In this document: positions 1-6,315 of the stretch, in pieces | Position numbering within the stretch: position 1 is the first letter of the stretch | Layout of the letters: every line of letters starts with the position of its first letter | The notes under the pieces: generated by a model | What the model saw: only the letters and a program-made list of their open reading frames with translations | What the model was told of the DNA's origin: nothing | Database searches by the model: none | Translations under genes and position numbers: made by a program | Assembly (NCBI GenBank): GCA_905194675.1 | Contig: CAJJTG010000047.1 | Location: forward strand, 1-13,513 | DNA length: 13,513 nucleotides | Source: an uncultured Collinsella sp. | GTDB taxonomy: Bacteria > Actinomycetota > Coriobacteriia > Coriobacteriales > Coriobacteriaceae | Direction of reading: 5' to 3'

Positions 1-1457
1 CGCACCTGAGCGACGTAAGCGACGTTGGTCGAGGAGACCTTGTCCTCGAGCTGAACGCTCATGCGGGGATCGCCGGCGGTAGCGACGGTCAGATCGCCGG
101 CCTCGACGTAGCCGAGCTCCTTAGCGGTCTCGATCGCCTTGACGATCGTGCCGTTGACGGTGCCCTGGGTAATCTCGGCCTGGTGCGGGATAACGCCCCA
201 GTACATGATCATCTGCTGGACGGCCCACTCGTGGCGGGAGAACGCGCAGATCGGCATGTTGGGGCGGAAGTGCGAGATCAGGCGAGCGGTACGACCGGTG
301 GTCGTCGGCACGGTGATGCACTTGGCGCCAACGGTGGTGGCCATGTTCACAGCGGACATACCCACAACGTTGTTGACAACGCGGGTGCCGTGAGCATCGG
401 CCGGAACCTCGAGCGGAGCGTGGGCCGGGAGGTACTTCTCGGTCTCGAGAGCAATGCTGGCCTGCATCTTAACGGCCTCGACCGGGTACTTACCGGCAGC
501 GGACTCGCCAGAGAGCATAACGGCGTCGGTGCCGTCGTAGATGGCGTTAGCAACGTCGGCAACCTCGGCGCGCGTCGGGCGCGGGTTCTGCTGCATGGAG
601 TCGAGCATCTGCGTAGCGGTGATAACGGGCTTGTAGGCCGCGTTGCACTTGGCGATGATCTCCTTCTGGATGTGCGGAACAAGCTCGGGCTTGATCTCGA
701 TGCCCAGGTCGCCACGGGCGACCATGATGCCGTCGGAAGCCTCGAGGATCTCGTCGAAGTTCTCGACGCCCAGGGCACACTCGATCTTCGGGAAGATCGT
801 CACGTGCTCGCCACCGTTCTCGCGGCAAAGCTTGCGGATGCCGCGGACGGACTCGCCATCACGGATGAAGGAAGCGGCGATGTAGTCGATGTTCTCGGTC
901 AGGCCAAAGAGGATGTCCTGACGATCGCGCTCGGTGATAGCGGGCAGCGAGATGTTGACGTTGGGCATGTTGACGCCCTTGCGCTCGCCGATCAGGCCGT
1001 CATTCTTGACGACGCAGGTCATGTCCTGGCCGTCGACGGACTCGACCTCGAGGGCAACCAGGCCGTCATCGATCAGGATGAGGGAGCCCTTCTCGACCTC
1101 GGAGGGCAGAGCCAGGTAGTCGAGGGAGATGTGCTCAGCGGTGCCGTGGAAATCCTCGGACGTAGGCTGAGCGGTGACGACGATCTTATCGCCGGTCTTG
1201 ACGGCAACCTTCTTGCCGTCGACCAGAAGGCCGGTGCGGACCTCGGGGCCCTTGGTGTCGAGCAGGATGCCGACAGGCAGACCGAGCTCCTTGGAAATAC
1301 GGCGGACGCGCTCGATGCGACCGTGGTGCTCGTCGTAGGAGCCGTGCGAGAAGTTAAAACGGGCGACGTTCATGCCCGCCTTGATCATCTCGCGGATGGT
1401 CTCGTCGCTATCGCAGGCGGGACCCATGGTGCATACAATCTTAGTGCGCTTGTACAT
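1..1457 (-). CDS. pyk: Pyruvate kinase, 3' end at window edge
   Basis: Pyruvate kinase converts phosphoenolpyruvate and ADP to pyruvate and ATP, the last step of glycolysis, in the cytoplasm. Reading the minus strand from the ATG at 1457 gives an open frame of 485 codons to the window edge. It starts MYKRTKIVCTMGPACDS, followed by the substrate-site stretch ARFNFSHGSYDEHH. The active-site segment TIFPKIECALG has the catalytic lysine at about residue 224, and DGIMVARGDLGIE and ATQMLDSMQQNPRP follow. The allosteric C-terminal domain runs from about residue 350. The visible end, AYVAQV plus the first two bases of a probable Arg codon, matches the usual family C terminus at about 480-490 residues, so probably only a codon or two and the stop are missing. 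A GGAGGT Shine-Dalgarno (1462-1467) lies just upstream of the start. The gene diverges from the Ca2+-ATPase gene. Confidence 0.97.
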   Translation of the reverse strand, partial: MYKRTKIVCTMGPACDSDETIREMIKAGMNVARFNFSHGSYDEHHGRIERVRRISKELGLPVGILLDTKGPEVRTGLLVDGKKVAVKTGDKIVVTAQPTSEDFHGTAEHISLDYLALPSEVEKGSLILIDDGLVALEVESVDGQDMTCVVKNDGLIGERKGVNMPNVNISLPAITERDRQDILFGLTENIDYIAASFIRDGESVRGIRKLCRENGGEHVTIFPKIECALGVENFDEILEASDGIMVARGDLGIEIKPELVPHIQKEIIAKCNAAYKPVITATQMLDSMQQNPRPTRAEVADVANAIYDGTDAVMLSGESAAGKYPVEAVKMQASIALETEKYLPAHAPLEVPADAHGTRVVNNVVGMSAVNMATTVGAKCITVPTTTGRTARLISHFRPNMPICAFSRHEWAVQQMIMYWGVIPHQAEITQGTVNGTIVKAIETAKELGYVEAGDLTVATAGDPRMSVQLEDKVSSTNVAYVAQV

Positions 1458-1520
1458 TCAGACCTCCATCTGACATCGTCTTGCGCTGATAGATAAACCA
1501 TAAGAAATAAAACCGAGATG

Positions 1521-1551
1521 ATTATAACGAAATGCCGACCGAATACCCCAA
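1521..1551 (-). promoter_or_regulatory. Predicted pyk promoter
   Basis: On the minus strand a perfect TATAAT -10 box lies at 1526-1521. The best -35-like hexamer, TTGGGG (1551-1546), has a long 19-bp spacer, so the -35 is weak. Transcription would start near 1514 and give a leader of about 55 nt before the pyk ATG. This is inferred from consensus only. Confidence 0.5.
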
Positions 1552-1751
1552 AAAATCGACCGTATGCCGAAATGGAAGTTCATTTTTTGCGGGAAAAACG
1601 GTATATGAAAAATCTTTACCAACCACTCCAACCGCTGCTATCTGGGCGATATGTCAGTTTGGCGATGTGCCGAAGAAAAAACGTTTTACCAATGTTGAGC
1701 ATCACACGGTCTGCACCGTTGCGTGCGGACCATATTTCCAAACCGATTGTT
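1527..1751. other. Divergent intergenic region, no convincing gene
   Basis: This AT-richer stretch lies between pyk and the ATPase leader. Short open frames run through it (for example 1518-1820), but they have no ribosome binding site or protein-like composition, and the longest runs into the structured ATPase leader. It contains the palindrome at 1708-1731 and a shorter inverted repeat CCAAA/TTTGG (1738-1742 with 1751-1755). The 8-mer TTTACCAA occurs twice, exactly 70 bp apart (1615-1622 and 1685-1692). These could be binding sites for transcription factors serving one or both divergent genes. Confidence 0.4.
1708..1731. repeat. Inverted repeat, 9-bp arms, possible operator or hairpin
   Basis: GGTCTGCAC (1708-1716) faces GTGCGGACC (1723-1731) across a 6-nt loop, with one G-T pair in the stem. 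A competing smaller palindrome ACGGT-ctgc-ACCGT lies at 1706-1719. There is no T-run after it, so it is not a typical terminator. It sits about 20 bp upstream of the predicted ATPase -35 box, so an operator is one possibility. Confidence 0.45.
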
Positions 1752-1781
1752 TTGGCTAGACGCGCTGCTTTGGGGTACCAT
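1752..1781 (+). promoter_or_regulatory. Predicted promoter of the Ca2+-ATPase gene
   Basis: TTGGCT (1752-1757) and TACCAT (1776-1781) each match 4 of 6 consensus bases and are 18 bp apart. The predicted start near 1788 would place the RNA 5' end just before the leader hairpin at 1796. The match is modest; its position relative to the leader structure is the main support. Confidence 0.35.
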
Positions 1782-1795
1782 AGCTCCACTATCAA

Positions 1796-1892
1796 CTGCC
1801 GCTCAGCACGGCAGCCTTGATGAGCCCTTGCCCTTCTCCTGGGAATTATGATCGGGCATCAATCTGCTGAGTGGCCCGAATCCCAGGAGGGG
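1796..1892 (+). promoter_or_regulatory. Structured 5' leader with kissing loops that sequesters the ATPase ribosome binding site
   Basis: Two hairpins are visible. Hairpin 1 pairs CTGCCG (1796-1801) with CGGCAG (1809-1814), leaving a 7-nt loop CTCAGCA (1802-1808). Hairpin 2 pairs CTCCTGGGA (1836-1844) with TCCCAGGAG (1881-1889) over 9 perfect pairs. It extends outward by two G-U pairs and one C-G pair (1833-1835 with 1890-1892), and has an inner stem TCGGGC/GCCCGA (1852-1857 with 1874-1879). The 16-nt terminal loop holds TGCTGAG (1865-1871), a perfect 7-base complement of loop 1. The Shine-Dalgarno AGGAGGGG (1885-1892) is entirely within hairpin 2, so the drawn fold should block translation. 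TTGAT (1817-1821) plus GCCC (1824-1827) can also pair with GGGCATCAA (1854-1862), giving either an added contact or an alternative fold. I could not match it to yybP-ykoY or another cation riboswitch from memory. Confidence 0.7.
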
Positions 1893-1899
1893 ACTCTAT

Positions 1900-4581
1900 A
1901 TGCAAAAGGAATACCTGTCCGCCGCGGCGGAGGTGCTCAGCGACCAGGGCGTCGATGAGAACCTCGGCCTGAGCAACGACGAGGCGTCGTCGCGCCTCGC
2001 CAAGACAGGCCCTAACAAGCTCGAGGAAGCCGAGAAGACCCCGTTGTGGAAGCGCTTCTTTGAGCAGATGGCCGACCCCATGGTCATCATGCTGATCGTT
2101 GCCGCCGTCATCAGTGCGCTCACGGGCATGGTCAAGGGCGAGGCGGACTTTGCCGATGTCGCCATCATCATGTTCGTCGTTATCGTCAACTCGGTGCTGG
2201 GCGTGGTCCAGGAGGCTAAAAGCGAGGAGGCTCTCGAGGCCCTGCAGGAGATGAGCGCGGCGCAGTCCAAGGTGCTGCGCGACGGCAAGCTCGTGCACCT
2301 GCCGAGCGCCGAGCTCGTGCCCGGTGACGTGATCATGCTCGAGGCGGGCGACTCCGTCCCGGCCGACTGCCGCGTGCTCGAGAGCGCCACGATGAAGATC
2401 GAGGAGGCCGCCCTTACCGGCGAGTCCGTGCCCGTCGAGAAGCATGCCAACGTGATCGAGCTCGCCGCCGGTACCGACGACGTGCCGCTCGGCGACCGCA
2501 AGAACATGTGCTACATGGGTTCCACCGTGGTATACGGCCGCGGCCGCGCCGTCGTGGTCGGCACCGGCATGAACACCGAGATGGGTAAGATCGCCGGCGC
2601 CCTGGCCGAGGCCAAGGAAGAGCTCACGCCGCTGCAGGTGAAGCTTGCCGAGCTCAGCCGCATCCTCACCATCATGGTTATCGTCATCTGCGTCGTCATT
2701 TTTGGCGTCGACATCATCCGCCACGGCGTGGGCAACGTTCTCACCGATCCGACCGCGCTGCTCGACACCTTTATGGTCGCTGTCTCGCTTGCCGTCGCCG
2801 CCATCCCCGAGGGCCTGGTTGCCGTCGTGACCATCGTGCTTTCGCTCGGCGTGACCAAAATGGCCAAGCGCCAAGCGATTATCCGTAAGCTTTCCGCCGT
2901 CGAGACCCTTGGCTGCACACAGACCATCTGCTCCGACAAGACCGGTACCCTCACCCAGAACAAGATGACCGTCGTCAAGCACGAGCTCGCTGCGCCTAAG
3001 GAGAAGTTCCTGGCAGGTATGGCGCTGTGCTCCGATGCTCAGTGGGACGAGGAGCTGGGCGAGGCCGTGGGCGAGCCGACCGAGTGCGCGCTCGTCAACG
3101 ATGCCGGCAAGGCTGGTCTTACTGGCCTGACCGCCGAGCACCCGCGTGTGGGCGAGGCCCCGTTCGACTCCGGCCGCAAGATGATGTCCGTGGTCGTCGA
3201 GACCCTGGACGGCGAGTACGAGCAGTACACCAAGGGCGCGCCCGACGTGGTGATCGGCCTGTGTACCCATATCTACGAGGGCGATAAGGTTGTCCCCCTG
3301 ACCGAGGAGCGTCGCGCCGAGCTCGTGGCCGCCAACAAGGCCATGGCCGACGAGGCCCTGCGCGTGCTGGCGCTGGCAAGCCGCACCTACACCGAGGTCC
3401 CGGCCGACTGCAGCCCCGCCGCGCTCGAGCATGACCTGGTCTTCTGCGGCCTGTCCGGCATGATCGACCCGGTCCGCTCCGAGGTCGCCGACGCCATCCG
3501 CGAGGCGCACGACGCCGGTATCCGCACCGTCATGATCACGGGCGACCACATCGACACTGCCGTGGCCATTGCCAAGCAGCTGGGAATCGTCACCGATCGC
3601 AGCCATGCCATCACCGGTGCCGACCTCGATCGCATGAGCGACGAGGAGCTCGACGCACACATCGAGGACTACGGCGTGTACGCCCGCGTCCAGCCCGAGC
3701 ACAAGACACGCATCGTCGAGGCTTGGAAGTCGCGCGACCAGATCGTGGCCATGACGGGCGATGGCGTCAACGACGCCCCGTCCATCAAGCGCGCCGACAT
3801 TGGCGTTGGCATGGGCATCACCGGTACCGACGTCACCAAGAACGTCGCCGACATGGTACTTGCCGATGACAACTTCGCTACCATCATCGGCGCCTGCGAA
3901 GAAGGTCGTCGCATCTACGACAACATCCGCAAGGTCATCCAGTTCCTGCTTTCGGCTAACCTTGCCGAGGTCTTCTCGGTGTTTATCGCCACGCTCATCG
4001 GCTTTACCATCTTCCAGCCGGTGCAGCTGCTGTGGGTGAACCTGGTCACCGACTGCTTCCCCGCGCTCGCGTTGGGCATGGAGGACGCCGAGGGCGACAT
4101 CATGAAGCGCAAGCCGCGCAACGCCAAGGACGGTGTCTTTGCCGGACATATGGGCCTGGACTGTGTGGTCCAGGGCCTTATCATCACCGTGCTGGTGCTG
4201 GCGAGCTTCTTTGTGGGCGTGTACTTTGACATGGGCTACATCCACATCGCCGATATGATCGCCGGCAATGCCGACGAGGAAGGCGTGATGATGGCGTTCA
4301 TCACGCTCAACATGGTCGAGATTTTCCACTGCTTCAATATGCGCAGCCGTCGTGCGTCGCTGTTCACCATGAAGAAGCAGAACAAGTGGCTGTGGGCTTC
4401 CGCCGCGCTGGCGCTGGTGCTGACGGTGATCGTAACCGTGCAGCCGACGCTTGCCGAGATGTTCTTTGGCCCCGTGACGCTTGAGCTCAAGGGCGTTGTC
4501 GCTGCCCTGGGCCTGGCCTTCCTGATCATCCCGCTGATGGAGATCTACAAGGCGATCATGCGCGCGGTCGAGAAGGAGTAA
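1900..4581 (+). CDS. P-type IIA Ca2+-transporting ATPase
   Basis: This is an ATP-driven cation pump in the cytoplasmic membrane, most likely exporting Ca2+. The 893-aa length and domain order fit the SERCA/PMCA-like bacterial family. An N-terminal actuator domain carries TGES (173-176). M4 has PEGL (303-306), the phosphorylation site is DKTGTLT (Asp346), and the hinge is TGDGVNDAP (619-627). M5-M6 contain NLAE (687-690) and VNLVTD (713-718), and C-terminal membrane helices follow. Residues aligning by motif with all the main SERCA Ca2+ side-chain ligands are present: E304, N687, E690, N714, T717, D718 and E807. That would allow two Ca2+ sites; this is inferred by eye. The ATG at 1900 follows AGGAGGGG with a 7-nt gap, and that site is buried in the upstream leader hairpin, implying translational control. 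Another divalent metal such as Mn2+ cannot be excluded. It appears to be a single-gene transcript. Confidence 0.93.
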   Translation: MQKEYLSAAAEVLSDQGVDENLGLSNDEASSRLAKTGPNKLEEAEKTPLWKRFFEQMADPMVIMLIVAAVISALTGMVKGEADFADVAIIMFVVIVNSVLGVVQEAKSEEALEALQEMSAAQSKVLRDGKLVHLPSAELVPGDVIMLEAGDSVPADCRVLESATMKIEEAALTGESVPVEKHANVIELAAGTDDVPLGDRKNMCYMGSTVVYGRGRAVVVGTGMNTEMGKIAGALAEAKEELTPLQVKLAELSRILTIMVIVICVVIFGVDIIRHGVGNVLTDPTALLDTFMVAVSLAVAAIPEGLVAVVTIVLSLGVTKMAKRQAIIRKLSAVETLGCTQTICSDKTGTLTQNKMTVVKHELAAPKEKFLAGMALCSDAQWDEELGEAVGEPTECALVNDAGKAGLTGLTAEHPRVGEAPFDSGRKMMSVVVETLDGEYEQYTKGAPDVVIGLCTHIYEGDKVVPLTEERRAELVAANKAMADEALRVLALASRTYTEVPADCSPAALEHDLVFCGLSGMIDPVRSEVADAIREAHDAGIRTVMITGDHIDTAVAIAKQLGIVTDRSHAITGADLDRMSDEELDAHIEDYGVYARVQPEHKTRIVEAWKSRDQIVAMTGDGVNDAPSIKRADIGVGMGITGTDVTKNVADMVLADDNFATIIGACEEGRRIYDNIRKVIQFLLSANLAEVFSVFIATLIGFTIFQPVQLLWVNLVTDCFPALALGMEDAEGDIMKRKPRNAKDGVFAGHMGLDCVVQGLIITVLVLASFFVGVYFDMGYIHIADMIAGNADEEGVMMAFITLNMVEIFHCFNMRSRRASLFTMKKQNKWLWASAALALVLTVIVTVQPTLAEMFFGPVTLELKGVVAALGLAFLIIPLMEIYKAIMRAVEKE

Positions 4582-4593
4582 GTTAACCTGTCC

Positions 4594-4682
4594 GGGCCCG
4601 CCCCTGCGTGTTTTCTTCTTCGCTGATCCTCGCGCTTCGCGCTGCGGGATCGCTCAGAAGAAAACACTCCCGGGGTGGGCCC
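4594..4682. repeat. Long imperfect palindrome downstream of the ATPase gene
   Basis: Four nested stems make one hairpin of about 89 nt: GGGCCC (4594-4599) with GGGCCC (4677-4682); CCCC (4601-4604) with GGGG (4672-4675); GTGTTTTCTTCT (4608-4619) with AGAAGAAAACAC (4656-4667), 12 perfect pairs; and GATCC (4625-4629) with GGATC (4647-4651). It is capped by CGCG-CTT-CGCG (4631-4641). No T-run follows, so it is not a textbook terminator. It may protect the 3' end, attenuate transcription, or be a dispersed palindromic element of the REP or MITE type. Confidence 0.75.
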
Positions 4683-4776
4683 TACGGTATCCTTACTGGC
4701 TTTTCTCCCGCGCGGATGAAAAAGGGCTGAGGGAAAGAAGGTGAGCGGCCGAGCAATTGCTCGGCCGCTCGTTTTG
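4660..4776. repeat. Tandem intergenic element, copy A
   Basis: This is the first of two diverged direct copies about 137-139 bp apart. It shares with copy B, in the same order, GGGCCCT, CGGT, CTTTTCTCCCG, GGATGA and GCTGAGGGAAAG, then a hairpin whose core is CGAGCA/TGCTCG. Its 5' part also forms the right arm of the long palindrome at 4594-4682. I see no coding capacity that I believe. The function is unknown; it could be a mobile palindromic repeat or a structured RNA that ends in its own terminator. Confidence 0.65.
4743..4776 (+). terminator. Perfect 28-nt palindrome with short T-run, terminator-like
   Basis: The 28 bases at 4743-4770 form a perfect palindrome with arms GAGCGGCCGAGCAA and its complement, followed by GTTTTG. 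It probably terminates ATPase transcription, though the T-run is short. As a palindrome it could also act as a protein or cruciform site. Confidence 0.6.
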
Positions 4777-4795
4777 AATAAAGGATGTGCCCTTT

Positions 4796-4916
4796 GGAAA
4801 CCCCTCTCGGCGGGCGGGCCCTGCGGTGACGTTGCTGACTTTTCTCCCGTGTGGATGATAAAGGCTGAGGGAAAGTGTGTGGGTCGGTCGAGCATTTGCT
4901 CGACCGACTCTTTTTT
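4796..4916. repeat. Tandem intergenic element, copy B
   Basis: This is the second copy of the element at 4660-4776. The conserved block GGGCCCT through GCTGAGGGAAAG is at 4816-4875. Differences in the terminal hairpin are compensatory. Where copy A pairs GGCCGAGCA with TGCTCGGCC, copy B pairs GGTCGAGCA with TGCTCGACC, so a C-to-T change on one arm is matched by G-to-A on the other. This suggests selection on the hairpin rather than on the bases. Confidence 0.65.
4883..4916 (+). terminator. Rho-independent terminator upstream of rsgA
   Basis: A perfect 12-bp stem (4883-4894 with 4897-4908) with a 2-nt loop is followed by TC and six Ts (4911-4916). It ends copy B of the tandem element and isolates rsgA from upstream transcription. 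If transcripts run through this region toward rsgA, it could instead act as an attenuator. Confidence 0.8.
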
Positions 4917-4943
4917 GTGGGAAAATACCTGCTCAGTTGTGAT
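4915..4943 (+). promoter_or_regulatory. Weak candidate promoter for rsgA
   Basis: TTGTGG (4915-4920) and TGTGAT (4938-4943) are 17 bp apart and lie in the only gap between the terminator and the rsgA Shine-Dalgarno. The -10 matches the consensus at 4 of 6 positions. It would give a very short leader. The evidence is the spacing and location only. Confidence 0.25.
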
Positions 4944-4964
4944 TTATGGTGCTGGGAGGCGCTT

Positions 4965-6149
4965 GTGGGCAAGGCTAAGGCTAAGGCGAAGAAAAAGACG
5001 ACGGGGGCGCGGGCTAAGCGCGATCGTCGTCGGAAGCTCGCGACCGAAGCCCCTGCATCTGCTGAGGAATTGCTGGCGAGTGTACCGGGGCTTGACGCGC
5101 TGCAGGATGTTCCGGCGTTTGATGACCTGCCGGTCGATGAAGCTCAGCAGACTGCCTTTGATGATTTCTGCGCACATGCCGAGGAGCCCGAGCAGATGCA
5201 GCTTGGCGCCGTGGTGCGCCTGGACCGCGGGTTTCCGCTGGTGGCGACTGCCGATGACACGTTTCGTGCCGAGCATGCCGTGGGGTTTGCCAAGTCGCGC
5301 GGCGAGGACGAGGTCCTGCTGCCTGCCGTGGGCGACCGTGTGGCGGTGCGCCGCGCTCCCGGGCACGATATGGGCGTGATTGAGTGCGTGCTGCCGCGCC
5401 GTACGAGCTTTGAGCGTTGGCGTGGCCGTGCCCGCGGTGAGCGCCAGGTGCTCTGCTCCAACGTTGACAGCGTGCTGATCGTGCAGGCGCTCGGCGCCGG
5501 CGAGGTGCTGCTCGATCGCGTGGCGCGCTCACTGGTATTGGCGCTCGATTGCGATGCCGAGCCGGTGGTGGTGCTCACCAAGGCCGACCGCTGCGAGGCC
5601 GATGAGCTCGAGCGCGATCTGGACCGCGTGCGTCGTCTGGTGGGTCCGGACGTGCGCGTGATCGTGACGTCTTCTGCCGAGGGCCGCGGTCTGGACGAGG
5701 TCCGTGCCTGCGTGCCTGCCGGGAGCTGCGCCATGATTCTGGGCGAGTCGGGTGCCGGCAAGTCGACGCTGCTCAATGCACTGCTGGGCCACGATACGTT
5801 GGCGACCGGCGGTGTGCGCGAACGCGACGACCAAGGTCGTCACACTACCGTCGCGCGCGTGATGGTGGCGCTGCCGGGCGACGCCGGCGTGATCGCCGAT
5901 GCCCCGGGTCTGCGCAGTTTGCCGCTCGTGGGTCACGAGCGGGGTCTGGCATGCGCCTTCCCCGAGATTGTCGAGGCATCGCGTGCGTGCCGGTTTGGCG
6001 ACTGCACGCATACCCACGAACCGGGTTGCGCCGTTCGCGAGGCCGAGGACGCCGGGCAGATCGACGGCCTGCGTCTGGAAACGTTCCAAAACTTGGCGTC
6101 ATCCATGCGCGTGAGCGCTCAAATGCTCGATCCCGATGTCCATCTGTAA
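4965..6149 (+). CDS. rsgA: Small ribosomal subunit biogenesis GTPase RsgA
   Basis: RsgA (YjeQ) is a GTPase that binds the 30S subunit late in maturation. The circularly permuted order typical of the family is visible: G4 TKAD (205-208), then the P-loop GESGAGKS (260-267), then G3 DAPG (312-315). An OB-fold region precedes these. At the C terminus C342, C347, H349 and C355 reproduce the 5-2-6 spacing of the RsgA zinc site. I chose the GTG at 4965 because GGGAGG (4954-4959) sits 5 nt before it. The frame stays open further upstream, but an ATG at 4875 would lie before and run through the terminator hairpin. The resulting 394-aa protein begins with a Lys/Arg-rich tail of about 25 residues, possibly for rRNA contact; it is longer than in many homologues. 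It has its own terminator downstream and appears monocistronic. Confidence 0.95.
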   Translation: MGKAKAKAKKKTTGARAKRDRRRKLATEAPASAEELLASVPGLDALQDVPAFDDLPVDEAQQTAFDDFCAHAEEPEQMQLGAVVRLDRGFPLVATADDTFRAEHAVGFAKSRGEDEVLLPAVGDRVAVRRAPGHDMGVIECVLPRRTSFERWRGRARGERQVLCSNVDSVLIVQALGAGEVLLDRVARSLVLALDCDAEPVVVLTKADRCEADELERDLDRVRRLVGPDVRVIVTSSAEGRGLDEVRACVPAGSCAMILGESGAGKSTLLNALLGHDTLATGGVRERDDQGRHTTVARVMVALPGDAGVIADAPGLRSLPLVGHERGLACAFPEIVEASRACRFGDCTHTHEPGCAVREAEDAGQIDGLRLETFQNLASSMRVSAQMLDPDVHL

Positions 6150-6167
6150 TTGAATTTATCTATGACA

Positions 6168-6201
6168 GCCGTCTCCCAACTGTTCGGGAGACGGCTTTTT
6201 T
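6168..6201 (+). terminator. Rho-independent terminator of rsgA
   Basis: A perfect 10-bp GC-rich stem, GCCGTCTCCC (6168-6177) with GGGAGACGGC (6186-6195), has an 8-nt loop and is followed directly by six Ts (6196-6201). It starts 18 bases after the rsgA stop codon. Confidence 0.92.
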
Positions 6202-6239
6202 GCTGCGGAAAAGCCTCGAAACATGCAGTTTGCTGACGT

Positions 6240-6291
6240 GCTGACCAAAACCTTGTCACGAGCTTGACGGGCTGTTCAGCTTTTGGTCAGC
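6240..6291. repeat. 11-bp perfect inverted repeat upstream of the tad operon
   Basis: GCTGACCAAAA (6240-6250) faces TTTTGGTCAGC (6281-6291). The 30 nt between them hold two further small inverted repeats, GTCA/TGAC (6255-6258 with 6265-6268) and GCTGTTCAGC (6271-6280), so the RNA could draw as a three-way junction. An extra GCTGAC (6232-6237) lies 8 bp before the left arm in direct orientation. It is a candidate operator or structured leader for the pilus operon. Confidence 0.6.
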
Positions 6292-6293
6292 GA

Positions 6294-6315
6294 TTGGTTT
6301 GACATCGAAAACCAA
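6294..6315. promoter_or_regulatory. Inverted repeat overlapping a consensus -35 hexamer
   Basis: TTGGTTT (6294-6300) and AAACCAA (6309-6315) flank 8 bases, and a perfect TTGACA (6299-6304) lies across the left arm. No good -10 appears 16-18 bp downstream (GATTGC at 6322-6327), so a normal housekeeping promoter is uncertain. The arrangement could be a repressor site or an activator-dependent promoter for the tad operon. Confidence 0.35.

Noticed and set aside
183..1496. Plus-strand open frame of 437 codons opposite pyruvate kinase
   Set aside because: It is the complement of a GC-rich, codon-biased pyk gene. Its translation is rich in repeated Asp, Val, Gly and Leu with no recognisable domain and no ribosome binding site.
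1518..1820. 100-codon open frame in the divergent intergenic region
   Set aside because: No Shine-Dalgarno, no family resemblance, and its 3' end runs through the structured leader of the ATPase gene.
1788..1899. yybP-ykoY (Mn2+) riboswitch for the ATPase leader
   Set aside because: Cation pumps are common targets of this class, but I could not find its conserved sequence blocks. The two-hairpin kissing architecture here is different.
1846..4329. Minus-strand open frame of 827 codons opposite the Ca2+-ATPase
   Set aside because: The His/Asp/Gly-rich composition is typical of the antisense of a high-GC gene. All motifs support the plus-strand ATPase.
4875..4964. Upstream extension of rsgA to the ATG at 4875
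   Set aside because: It would place the first codons across a strong terminator hairpin and T-run. The GTG at 4965 has a good Shine-Dalgarno and yields a family-like N terminus.
4545..4972. Minus-strand frames across the tandem repeats and palindromes
   Set aside because: They translate the two repeat copies into similar peptides (FPSAFIIHTGEKS and FPSALFHPRGRKA), but the similarity follows from the DNA repeat. The frames run through perfect palindromes and lack ribosome binding sites.
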